From NCBI GenBank assembly GCA_035304345.1, contig DATGQE010000070.1, positions 94,149 through 158,148 on the forward strand: a stretch of 64,000 bases of DNA. The letters run 5' to 3'. The position numbers and the translations under genes were made by a program. The notes beneath the pieces were generated by a model, which saw nothing but the letters and a program-made list of their open reading frames with translations, was not told the origin of the DNA and did not search any database. Positions 57,265 to 64,000 of the stretch are shown here, one piece after another. The first letter of the stretch is position 1; each line of letters opens with the position of its first letter. The stretch is from IDS-8 sp035304345 (lineage in GTDB: Bacteria; Pseudomonadota; Gammaproteobacteria; Steroidobacterales; Woeseiaceae).

Positions 57265-58752
57265 TCAGGATGGCCGCGGGCTCGCCCGGTGCGGGGCGAA
57301 GAGATGCCCGACCGCGAGATGCCAGTCGATCTTCTCGCCCGCGCGCATGCACGGCACGATCGTGTCGGCTCCGATCGGCAGGCCGTCGAGCTCCTCCCGC
57401 AGCCAGTCCAGCGGCTCTGCGTCTGCCGCGACCGGTGCGGTGGGGCTGCGGCCGAGCTCCTTCCCGAGCGCGTTGGTGAAACGCAGCGCACCGTCGGCCG
57501 TGAGCTCGCAGCCGAAGCCGTGCTCGTGCAGCAGCCGGTGGTGATAGCGGCATAGCTGCGCCAGGTTGCGCAGGCTCGTCTCGCCGCCGTCCGCCCAGTG
57601 GACGACGTGGTGGCAGTCGAGGTAGCGCTTGTGCGTGCAGCCCGGGAAGCGGCAGCCGTCGTCGCGCATGCGCAGCGCGCGCCGCAGGCCGGTGGGAATC
57701 AGCCGGCTCTTGCGGCCGATGCTCAGGGGCTCGCCCTTGTCGTCGTCGATCACCTCGACGAGCGACGCATCGCAGCTCAGCCGTCGCGCCGTTTCCGCGG
57801 AAACGTGCGGGCCGTCCTCGATGTAGGCGAAATCCGTTTGGAACGGGTCGCGCGTTTCCGCTGAAACGTCCGCGGCGGGCGCCTCGCCCTTCAGCGTTTC
57901 CGCGGAAACGTGCACGACCACCTGGTAGCGATCCGCGCCGGAGCTGCCTTTCGCCTCGTCGGCGAGGTAGCACTCGGCGAGCTGGACGAGGGCATCGGCC
58001 CGGCGCGTTGCGAACGGCTCCCACGGCCGCGTTTCCGCGGAAACGTCCGGCAGCCAGCGCGCCTTCTTCCCGCCCGGCGGCCGGTCGTCGGGCGCTGTCT
58101 TCCAGGAGCTGTTCCCGTGCTGCTGCCGGAGATGCTTGCGCTCGGCGCGGGCCTCCGCCTCCAGGCGCGCCATGGCGCGCTCGAGCGCCTTCAGCACCAG
58201 GGCGCCGGTCTCCGCCGGCAGCCGGCCGCGCAGGTTGAGGCAGCCCCGCTCGTCGTAGAAGTAGGAGAGCTCCCGCAGGGCATGCTGCCTCACGCTTTCC
58301 GCCTGGTCCTGCAGCCGGCGACAGCGGCGATACTTCTGCACGAGCTGCTCGACGTGCGCCGCGGTGCCGTGGCGCGCGATCTGCAGCAGGTAGCTCTCGT
58401 TCTGCGGCGTGCCGATGCGCGTGATCGCCCGGACCTTGGAGTAGCTGATGGTGCCCTTGCGGTACGCCGCGCTGACCTGCGGCAGCTTCGCGAGCGCATT
58501 CGCGACCCGCACCTTCTCGCGCGCCGCGTTCATGCCGATGCCGCACTTGTAGTTGAGCCAGTGGGCACAGGAGTGCGCCCCGTCCAGCCACCAGAGCTTG
58601 TCGCGGTCGAACTCGCGGATCATCTCCAGCATGCGGTACTCGCCCGCGCTGAGCCAGGCGGCGTACTCCGTGATGCGCTTGCCGAGGCGCGCGCAGGCGG
58701 CGTAGCGGGCGCGGAGCTCGGGGTCGGGTGGCGGCGGGGAAGTGTCGGTCAT
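57265..58752 (-). CDS. DUF222 / HNH endonuclease with VSAET palindromic repeats
   Basis: The 495-residue protein has an N-terminal DUF222 region (about 15-200: LSAGEYRMLEMIREFDRDKL, GAHSCAHWLNYKCGIGMNAA, ITRIGTPQNESYLLQIARHG) and a C-terminal HNH nuclease (RDDGCRFPGCTHKRYLDCHH near 360-379 and LCRYHHRLLHEHGFG), with metal/zinc Cys and His in place. Between them, at about 236-241, 282-287, 296-301 and 317-322, the pentapeptide VSAET recurs four times, each time encoded by a 16-bp palindrome in the same frame. The family is abundant and mobile in actinobacteria and some gammaproteobacteria; role unknown. It interrupts the usual pgsA-tRNA-Gly order. Confidence 0.92.
   Translation of the reverse strand: MTDTSPPPPDPELRARYAACARLGKRITEYAAWLSAGEYRMLEMIREFDRDKLWWLDGAHSCAHWLNYKCGIGMNAAREKVRVANALAKLPQVSAAYRKGTISYSKVRAITRIGTPQNESYLLQIARHGTAAHVEQLVQKYRRCRRLQDQAESVRQHALRELSYFYDERGCLNLRGRLPAETGALVLKALERAMARLEAEARAERKHLRQQHGNSSWKTAPDDRPPGGKKARWLPDVSAETRPWEPFATRRADALVQLAECYLADEAKGSSGADRYQVVVHVSAETLKGEAPAADVSAETRDPFQTDFAYIEDGPHVSAETARRLSCDASLVEVIDDDKGEPLSIGRKSRLIPTGLRRALRMRDDGCRFPGCTHKRYLDCHHVVHWADGGETSLRNLAQLCRYHHRLLHEHGFGCELTADGALRFTNALGKELGRSPTAPVAADAEPLDWLREELDGLPIGADTIVPCMRAGEKIDWHLAVGHLFAPHRASPRPS
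57790..57805. repeat. VSAET palindrome, copy 4
   Basis: CGTTTCCGCGGAAACG, a perfect 16-bp palindrome centred on the SacII-like CCGCGG. On the coding (minus) strand it is preceded by CAC and reads H-V-S-A-E-T. Confidence 0.95.
57853..57868. repeat. VSAET palindrome, copy 3 (one mismatch)
   Basis: CGTTTCCGCTGAAACG; the only difference from the other copies is T for G near the centre. On the coding strand the change is in the third base of Ala (GCG to GCA... read as TCAGCG), so VSAET is preserved: the substitution is synonymous. Confidence 0.9.
57895..57910. repeat. VSAET palindrome, copy 2
   Basis: CGTTTCCGCGGAAACG, identical to copies 1 and 4, preceded on the coding strand by CAC (H-V-S-A-E-T). 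Confidence 0.95.
58030..58045. repeat. VSAET palindrome, copy 1
   Basis: CGTTTCCGCGGAAACG, identical to copies 2 and 4, preceded on the coding strand by GAC (D-V-S-A-E-T). It lies just after the basic KKARWLP segment. Confidence 0.95.
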
Positions 58753-58786
58753 GAGGGGCTCCCGATTGGTGCCTGTGAATGCATAC

Positions 58787-58815
58787 AGTATACGCGGTAT
58801 CTAGCTGACGAACAA
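58787..58815 (-). promoter_or_regulatory. possible sigma-70 promoter of the HNH gene
   Basis: On the minus strand TTGTTC (58815-58810) and TATACT (58792-58787) are separated by 17 bases, about 35 bases before the ATG of the DUF222-HNH gene. The -10 is good and the -35 poor. The 307-base gap 58753-59059 otherwise contains the tRNA-Gly promoter and A/T-richer sequence without a recognised gene. Confidence 0.45.
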
Positions 58816-58979
58816 GAGTTTTATTGCCAAAATGCTTGGGTTTTGGGCAGGTTTTCGGCCGGTTTCGGGTGGCTGCCGGTGACATGTTTCCGGCAGGCCG
58901 CAAGAAACCGAGGGCAGCGCCTGGACGCCGGGGCGGCGGCCCGGAACCGATTGAAATCAGGGGGTCCTTGCCCCATTTC

Positions 58980-59007
58980 TTGACAGGTCCCCGGCAGAGG
59001 CTAGAAT
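58980..59007 (+). promoter_or_regulatory. sigma-70 promoter of tRNA-Gly
   Basis: TTGACA at 58980-58985 and TAGAAT at 59002-59007, separated by 16 bases, form a near-consensus promoter. Transcription would begin about 59014 in a GC-rich discriminator (CCCGTCCCCGCGG), the kind repressed by ppGpp, and give a leader of about 45 bases before the tRNA. Confidence 0.8.
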
Positions 59008-59059
59008 TTCCCGTCCCCGCGGAGATGCGGGGCGGAAAAGTAAAAGAATTCCCTCCAGA

Positions 59060-59135
59060 GCGGGAATAGCTCAGTTGGTAGAGCGCAACCTTGCCAAGGT
59101 TGAGGTCGCGAGTTCGAGCCTCGTTTCCCGCTCCA
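59060..59135 (+). tRNA. tRNA-Gly(GCC)
   Basis: Acceptor GCGGGAA pairs with TTCCCGC; D-arm GCTC/GAGC; anticodon stem CAACC/GGTTG with loop TTGCCAA at 59091-59097, anticodon GCC; T-arm GCGAG-TTCGAGC-CTCGT; discriminator T and encoded CCA at 59133-59135. It corresponds to E. coli glyW, which also follows uvrC-pgsA. The tRNA-Cys and tRNA-Leu genes that follow glyW in many gammaproteobacteria are absent; an A+T-richer accessory region begins directly after the CCA. Confidence 0.97.
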
Positions 59136-59642
59136 ATTCCATTTTCTATTCATTCGTAGGCGACATCCGAATATTGCTGACGCTCTTTGCGTGTGACCGC
59201 GTAGGCAGGGATTTCCTCACACACGATCCGCTCTCGTCCTCCACGCTGTACGGCAACATTCATCTCGATGCGCACACCTTCGGTGCGTGAAAGTCGTGGA
59301 GAAAGGTGTCCACTGGACAATCGTTCTGATCTGGATCCGTCGCGGTGTACGGGCGTCTGGGTCAAAAGTCGGGACCCGGCCTAATTGGGCGAAGTTGGCC
59401 GAGCCCTCCCAGGAGCCGTAGACGAAAGCTAGCAGCAGTTAGTACACGAGAACTCGTCCTTCTCATCGTGCCATCTGCACACATCGAAGAGGACAACACG
59501 AGACGCCATCCACGCTCTGCACAATGGTCTTCGAATCGACGGCCGATGGTGATACGCTAACTGTGATTCGGCGCCCATTTTTGTGCTTGGATACCAATGA
59601 TAAGAAGAAATACGGTCAGCAGGAGAGTGAGGACGTCCTTGA
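59136..59642. other. start of accessory region, no intact gene recognised
   Basis: About 507 bases after the tRNA with clearly lower G+C than the preceding 59 kb. No integrase, no tRNA and no copy of the tRNA 3' end is visible. A 71-codon frame on the minus strand at 59150-59365 (with VRIEMNVAVQRGGRERIVCE) has a protein-like second half but I recognise no family and do not call it. The stretch is best seen as decayed island DNA. Confidence 0.5.
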
Positions 59643-60408
59643 ATTCGAATAAGGCGCTACATAGACCGGGATTGGTTCTCGTTCCCACCTATTCACCCTC
59701 GAGTCGACGAAATGAACTTCTGGCGGCCACGAGGCGAAAGAGCATGCCGATCGGTCAGACGCGGCGAGTCGTTCGTCTTCAGTCTTCTTCGATGAGGTTG
59801 CATGGATAGAGGGACCCGACGACTGGGCGACGACCTGCATTCAACAGTGCGAAGCCTAGGACATCCAACTAGACGGGGCGGGTCGCAGAGCCTTTCAGCA
59901 ATATCTGCAGAACGCACAAGCGACGCAGCCCTACTGGAACGTTGACACTGTATCTGAACGGGAGATCGCGGCACAGTGGTACAGGACTCCAGATCCCGTC
60001 CGGCCGCATTCGGACCAAGGTCTATTCAGCCTTGCCGCGCGAGATGCGGATGCGCGTGCTTGTGTAATCACGCGAGAACATTCCGTGCCAGTAACACAAG
60101 ATGCTCACATCAGACCCTGTTCACAGGGCGGCGAGCTCTGTGAAACCAATGTAATTCTGTTGCGCCGCAATCTCCAGCGTCTTTACGACCGCGGTCACGC
60201 GAGCATTACGCCTGGCTATCGCTCTTGGGTCGGCGATCCCCTGCGGGAAGACATTAACAACGACCGCAGTTACTACTCTCTCTATGGGCCAAGGGTTCAC
60301 ATTCCAGCGTACGCTCCGCGTCGGTCCAATCAGCAGTTGCTCGACTGGCATCAAACGGTCATCTTCAAGGGATCGCCCGCTGGAGTGCTCCGTGCTATCG
60401 GTATCTAG
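59643..60408 (+). pseudogene. decayed HNH_2-type endonuclease gene
   Basis: Three blocks of one familiar HNH protein can be read. Frame 3 from 59643: YIDRDWFSF, then VDEMNFWRPRGERACRSVRR and GESFVFSL. After a jump to frame 1 near 59785: SVFFDEVAWIEGPDDWATT, an in-frame TAG at 59857-59859, then REIAAQWYRTPDPVRPHSDQ and GLFSLAARDADARACVITRE, HSVPVTQDAHIRPCSQGGEL, NVILLRRNLQRLYDRGHASI and a normal end LLDWHQTVIFKG at 60408. Relative to intact relatives as I remember them, some 60-80 residues between GESFVFSL and SVFFDE are missing. The HNH core itself (AHIRP...N...R) survives. An ATG at 60085 could give only the last 107 residues. Confidence 0.75.
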
Positions 60409-60672
60409 TATGACGTCCCCGGCGATGATCTTAAGACCGGATGAATCCCGCGTGCTGCATTGTGATGCACGGCGCAGTCCTCCATCTAGGTGGCATCTGC
60501 GAGGACGCACTTTGGTTAGAGTGTTTACCTGTGATCGCTATCGCGCGTGCGATTGCAGCACGGGTGCCGCTGGATCGTCGGCGACGCCTGAGTAATACAC
60601 GTTGAAGTGGTTTTTTCTCAGAGCAGTGGGGTAACCAATTGCACGAGGTGGAAACGATGACCTTATTGGCTA
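60409..60672. other. spacer between HNH pseudogene and KAP gene
   Basis: No recognised gene. It must hold any promoter for the KAP NTPase gene; a poly-T run (GGTTTTTTCTC) lies at about 60610-60620 without a convincing preceding stem. The KAP start is uncertain: an ATG at 60658 in another frame and ATGs at 60673 and 60679 are all nearby. Confidence 0.4.
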
Positions 60673-62950
60673 ATGGCTATGAAGAGTGACGCCTCGATGA
60701 AGAATGAATCTCGCGTAGTAGCTCCCGCCGGTACGCGGCGGACAGCAATTTGGCGCGCGGACGGGTCCGTTACGGCAGAGATTGGTCAGGAACCAGTAGC
60801 CTCTTTGATCGCGTCTGAGGTCACGCGCGATCCCGATATTCGAATCGCGCTTGAAGGTCCTTGGGGAAGCGGCAAGAGCCGAGTTCTGAGCCTTATTAGG
60901 GAGAAGTTGAGCGGGATCCCGAATGTCGTCATAGCTTGGTACGACCCGTGGAAGTACAGTCCCGATGACACTGTGCTAAGGCGAACGCTGCTCGTTTGCC
61001 ATCGGACGCGCCGTCGACGATCAATGTAAGAATTGCCGAGGACTGGTGATCAAAGATCGCTTCCACGGACCAGTCGAGAGCTTTGATCCAAAGTCGGCCA
61101 GCCAGAGACGTAACGACCTAAAGGAAGCTAACAAGGCATTCTGGACGATCCTGAAAGGGCGCAGCTGGTTCTATCTTGCTTTCGCTACCGTATGGACCGG
61201 CTTATTCCTCGGTGCCCTTGCGCTTCAGAAGTATGTGCCCTTTCTGGGAGAGGCGCCGGCCGTCTTCGTCGCTGCGGCGGGCGCGGCCCTTCTAGCAGCC
61301 CTCGTCCAGGACGCGGTGCAGGCCATCCAGGTTGTGGAAGTGTCACCGTTTGTCCGGACTACGTTGCCGAAACTCGACCAGATCGACCAGTTTGAAGCAG
61401 AGTACCAGTCGGTCATGAAGTGCTTGGCGGCCCAAGATAAGAACCTGGTTGTGCTGGTAGACGACCTCGACCGGTGCAACGAGAGCGAAATTCGGACTGT
61501 TATGAGCGGGCTGACCACTTACCTCGAGGCTCCACACGAGGAGAAGGCAGGTAGAGTTGCGTTCGTTGTGGCGATGGACGAAAAGAAGATCATCCAAGCG
61601 CTGCAAGGGTCTCAGGAGTCAAAGCTGGATCGTCGCAACGTGATCCAAAAGCATTTTCATCTGGTTATACCCGTTCCGATCCCAACTGATTCCGTCCTCC
61701 GCAAGGTTCTTAGTGCAACTCTTGATGTGCTGAGATGGAATGTGTCGTTGCCGAAGCAGCGTCGGATGGCGCATCTCGTAGCCGTCCACGCCGGCTCAAA
61801 CCTGAGACTCCTAAGATCCGCTGCGGTGGAGGCGTACACAATGGCACGATATTACGCCGATGTCTTGAAACCGCAGGGCATCGCCGTTGCCTCGGAGTTG
61901 ATTGATGATCCGATTTTGCGATTTCGTGTCGCACTCATTCGAGAGGTTTCAACTGCAGATGGGCTTCGCCGGCTTTTGAGCGACGTTAGGATATGGTTGG
62001 GAAAAGAACACTGGCCGGAGGACGTGCCAAAGCCACTATTTGATGTAGAACCAAGGTTCGCTAGGGATCGACTGGATCCGCGCCCTCTGTTGGGTCTGGC
62101 GCCAGGTATGGTGTTGGCCTCCATTGCTCCGGCGACACAGGACACGATAGCCGCCCTTATGGAGAACAAGGAAGGTGAACTTGAGCGGCTGCTTGATGGG
62201 TACCAACCTGAGGCTTTGATTACTCTTGTTTCTCTCATCATTGCAGCCGGCCTTCCGGAAGGACCACCAGAACAAGTTGGGGGGTTCGTTGCCGGGCTTG
62301 TTGGCATTTTGCACAAGGCGAAGGAATCTCTTGACACGCAGGATTGCAATACCTTCGTCCTTTTGGTCGATTACCTGCAGCGGCAAGTGGCTCATAATCG
62401 CTTAACGAATCAGAAGTATAGCGTGTGGGTGGAAGTAGCTGCGAGCATCGGCGAAATCGCATTGCAGAAGCTCTTCCAACCGGGCGTTCCTTTGCTGCAG
62501 GGGAACCACCAGCAGCAGTCACTTAAAGAATTGGTAGGGGCCGCAAAGAGGGGCGAAGTCGATGGGGGCCTAGCATATCGACTTCATGTCGGTTTGCTCG
62601 GTAGGAAGTGGGAGTCGCTTTTTCCTGTTGCCGTGGAGCTCGCTCAGGCTGGCAAGCTTGGCCCCTATCCGGAAGTACACCAACTTCAGATTCAATGCAT
62701 GGAGCGTTGGAACTATGTGCAAAAGCCTGAGGGGCCGCCGAGGGAGCTGTACACTAAAGATCTTGTGAAAGGCATCGATAAGGCGCTCCATGAGAGAGCG
62801 GCTAAGGCGTATCAAATAGCTGCTAATCAACAGCAGGAGAAAACCCGAGAGTTTGTAGCTGCCCTTCCTCAAGAGTGGCCGACTGAAGTCCGAGTCTCAG
62901 ATAGCGACGAACGCCAAGTGCAACACGAAGGGCAAGGAAGCACAGGGTAA
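60673..62950 (+). pseudogene. KAP family P-loop NTPase, interrupted by a one-base frameshift
   Basis: Two frames together form one KAP NTPase of about 758 residues. The first (from ATG 60673) has Walker A EGPWGSGKSRVLSLIREKL and the diagnostic WYDPWKYSPDDTVLRRTLLV, then runs into the wrong frame. Deleting one T from the TTT at 60995-60997 continues seamlessly as AIGRAVDDQCKNCRGLVIKD into the second frame (to 62950), which has two membrane helices between the Walker motifs (SWFYLAFATVWTGLFLGALA, FVAAAGAALLAALV), as typical for KAP proteins, Walker B NLVVLVDDLDRCNESE and FVVAMDEKKI. KAP NTPases include phage-exclusion protein PifA. Whether the frameshift is real or a sequencing error cannot be told; the rest of the frame is undamaged. 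Confidence 0.85.
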
Positions 62951-62963
62951 GTTCGTTCATAGG

Positions 62964-62992
62964 TGAACCGCCCCGGATATTCCGGAGACTCT
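62964..62992. repeat. terminal inverted repeat of the IS3 element
   Basis: TGAACCGCCCCGG followed by a short A/T stretch and CCGGAGACTC; matches the general pattern of IS3-family ends with internal GC-rich dyad. The exact inner limit is uncertain without the other end. Confidence 0.65.
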
Positions 62993-63002
62993 TTTGTGTG
63001 AG

Positions 63003-63905
63003 TCAGGCGGCCATCGCCTGACCGGTTTGTTGCTCATAATACGCGGCCTCGAACTCGACGGGTGGGATATCGCCGATCGGCCCAAGTAACCTTCTGTTGT
63101 TGTACCAGTCCACCCATTCGAGCGTTGCGTATTCGACCTCGTCGATATTCTTCCATGGCCCTCTGGGCCAGATGCTTTCGGTTTTGAACAGGCCGATGAT
63201 GCTCTCGGCCATGGCGTTGTCGTACGAGTCGCCGGTGCTGCCGACGGAGGATTCGATGCCGGCCTCTGCGAGGCGCTCGGTGTAACGGATCGACAGATAT
63301 TGACTGCCCCGGTCGCTGTGATGGATCAGGCTGTCGGAGATGTCTCTGGCATGCAGCGCCTGCTCGAGAGCATCGAGCACGAGATCCGTCTTCAACGAGT
63401 TCCAGACCCGCCAGCCAACGATCATGCGCGAGAACACGTCGATCACGAACGCGACATACACCGGGCCGCGCCAGGTCGCCACGAACGTGATGTCCGCCAC
63501 CCACAGCCGGTTAGGGGCCGTGGCCGTGAAGGACCGTTCGACGAGGTCTGCCGGCCGTTCGGAACCCAGACCCGGCACTGTCGTTTTGTAACCCTTGCCC
63601 CGGATGACGCCGCGGATACCGAGTTTCCGCATCAGGCGCTCCACAGTGCAGCGGGCCACCCGGATGCCTTCCCGGTTGAGCTGTTTCCAGATCTTGTAGG
63701 CGCCGTAGGCCCGGAAGTTCTCGTTCCACACACGGACGATCTCGCTCTCCAGTTCCGCGTCCCGACGCGCTCGGGCAGACCACTGCGACACGTCTGCCTC
63801 ACAGGCCTTGTGGGCGTAATAGGTGGACGGGGCGATCGGCAGCTGCGCACAGATCGGCTCGACCCCGTAGCGATCGACATGTTCGTCGATGTACGCCACC
63901 ATCAT
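63003..63905 (-). CDS. IS3-family transposase OrfB (DDE catalytic subunit)
   Basis: The 300-residue protein is intact. Helix-turn-helix-like HTH_21 part ARRDAELESEIVRVWNENFR near 46-65 with YGAYKIWKQLNREGI; the rve integrase core has the catalytic triad D (RLWVADITFVATW near 135), D (LIHHSDRGSQYLSIRY near 196) and E (DSYDNAMAESIIGLFKTE near 232, 35 residues after the second D). It ends WYNNRRLLGPIGDIPPVEFE. The ATG at 63905 overlaps the orfA stop, and the overlap contains AAAAATG, so a -1 frameshift would produce the OrfAB transposase. Confidence 0.95.
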   Translation of the reverse strand: MMVAYIDEHVDRYGVEPICAQLPIAPSTYYAHKACEADVSQWSARARRDAELESEIVRVWNENFRAYGAYKIWKQLNREGIRVARCTVERLMRKLGIRGVIRGKGYKTTVPGLGSERPADLVERSFTATAPNRLWVADITFVATWRGPVYVAFVIDVFSRMIVGWRVWNSLKTDLVLDALEQALHARDISDSLIHHSDRGSQYLSIRYTERLAEAGIESSVGSTGDSYDNAMAESIIGLFKTESIWPRGPWKNIDEVEYATLEWVDWYNNRRLLGPIGDIPPVEFEAAYYEQQTGQAMAA

Positions 63906-64000
63906 TTTTGTCGGCGGTCGAGCTCCGCCTGGGCAAAATATGCCGACGCCGTCCGCAGAATATCGTTGGCCCGCTTCAGCTCCTTGACCTCGCGGCGCAG
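63902..64000 (-). CDS. IS3-family transposase OrfA, C-terminal fragment
   Basis: The last 32 codons of orfA enter from beyond the window: LRREVKELKRANDILRTASA then YFAQAELDRRQK and TGA at 63904-63902. The leucine-zipper-like heptads (L, V, L, A, I, L) and the phrase NDILRTASAYFAQAE are characteristic of IS3-family OrfA. Start lies outside. Confidence 0.9.
   Translation of the reverse strand: MRREVKELKRANDILRTASAYFAQAELDRRQK

Larger units (their letters stand above)
62964..64000 (-). mobile_element. IS3-family insertion sequence, truncated by window end
   Basis: The element starts at 62964 with TGAACCGCCCCGGATATTCC, a typical IS3-family terminal inverted repeat beginning TG, and contains orfB and the end of orfA on the minus strand. 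The other terminus is beyond base 64000, so the 3-bp target duplication (possibly AGG at 62961-62963) cannot be checked. It lies 13 bases after the KAP stop codon. Confidence 0.9.

Noticed and set aside
57790..58045. CRISPR-like array
   Set aside because: The four palindromes are spaced 42-135 bases apart, are only 16 bp long, lie in a coding frame and have no spacers of constant size or cas genes nearby.
59150..59365. Small minus-strand gene after tRNA-Gly
   Set aside because: The second half looks protein-like, but there is no recognised family, no clear ribosome site, and the surroundings are decayed.
60985..61050. Programmed frameshifting to make the full KAP NTPase
   Set aside because: The CGTTTGCC context is not a canonical slippery heptamer and no stimulatory structure is obvious; a mutation or sequencing error is simpler.

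Overview
The window looks like chromosome of a very G+C-rich gammaproteobacterium. This rests on the gene orders ruvCAB-ybgC-tolQRAB-pal-cpoB, thrABC with a fused aspartate kinase/homoserine dehydrogenase, nudJ-mnmA-purB and uvrC-pgsA-tRNA-Gly(GCC), all familiar from E. coli-like genomes, plus a DUF2333 protein. I cannot name a genus; the DUF222-HNH gene and base composition would suit lineages such as Nevskiales/Steroidobacteraceae or Ectothiorhodospiraceae, but that is inference.

Layout. 1-6958: the tail of a c-type cytochrome, a small membrane protein, the 2-oxoglutarate dehydrogenase operon sucA-sucB-lpd, and a convergent NTF2-like secreted protein. 6988-17367: relA divergent from yebC-ruvCAB-ybgC-tolQRAB-pal-cpoB, a nearly gapless run for Holliday-junction processing and envelope integrity. 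17414-22312: tRNA-Lys(TTT) and thrABC. 22375-30913: a NERD protein, a DUF1538-DUF1538-PII-CBS operon, an ABC exporter with tatD, a secreted protein with repeated VNG turns, a YgjP-like metallopeptidase and DUF2333. 30981-40618: aconitase, mnmA, nudJ, a PLD-like protein, purB, fumC, nudL, mazG. 40709-49356: two small envelope proteins and a PhoP/PhoQ-type pair, a slipin/NfeD operon, a half-size asparaginase-like protein, and a probable lysine-degradation pair. 49540-57239: class II DAHP synthase, malate synthase, isocitrate dehydrogenase, family 5 uracil-DNA glycosylase, uvrC, pgsA. The TCA/glyoxylate enzymes (sucAB-lpd, acn, fumC, aceB, icd) are scattered as separate units.

From about 57265 the character changes. 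A DUF222-HNH endonuclease gene carrying four in-frame copies of a 16-bp palindrome lies between pgsA and tRNA-Gly(GCC). Directly after the tRNA, base composition drops abruptly and the sequence becomes an accessory region: a decayed HNH_2 endonuclease gene, a KAP-family P-loop NTPase gene broken by a one-base frameshift, and an IS3-family element running off the window end. The tRNA 3' end is a classic integration target, so this is probably one edge of a genomic island. A family of GTAGGAGCG-type inverted repeats at gene 3' ends, some supplying stop codons, is a second notable feature. No CRISPR array, rRNA or replication origin was seen.
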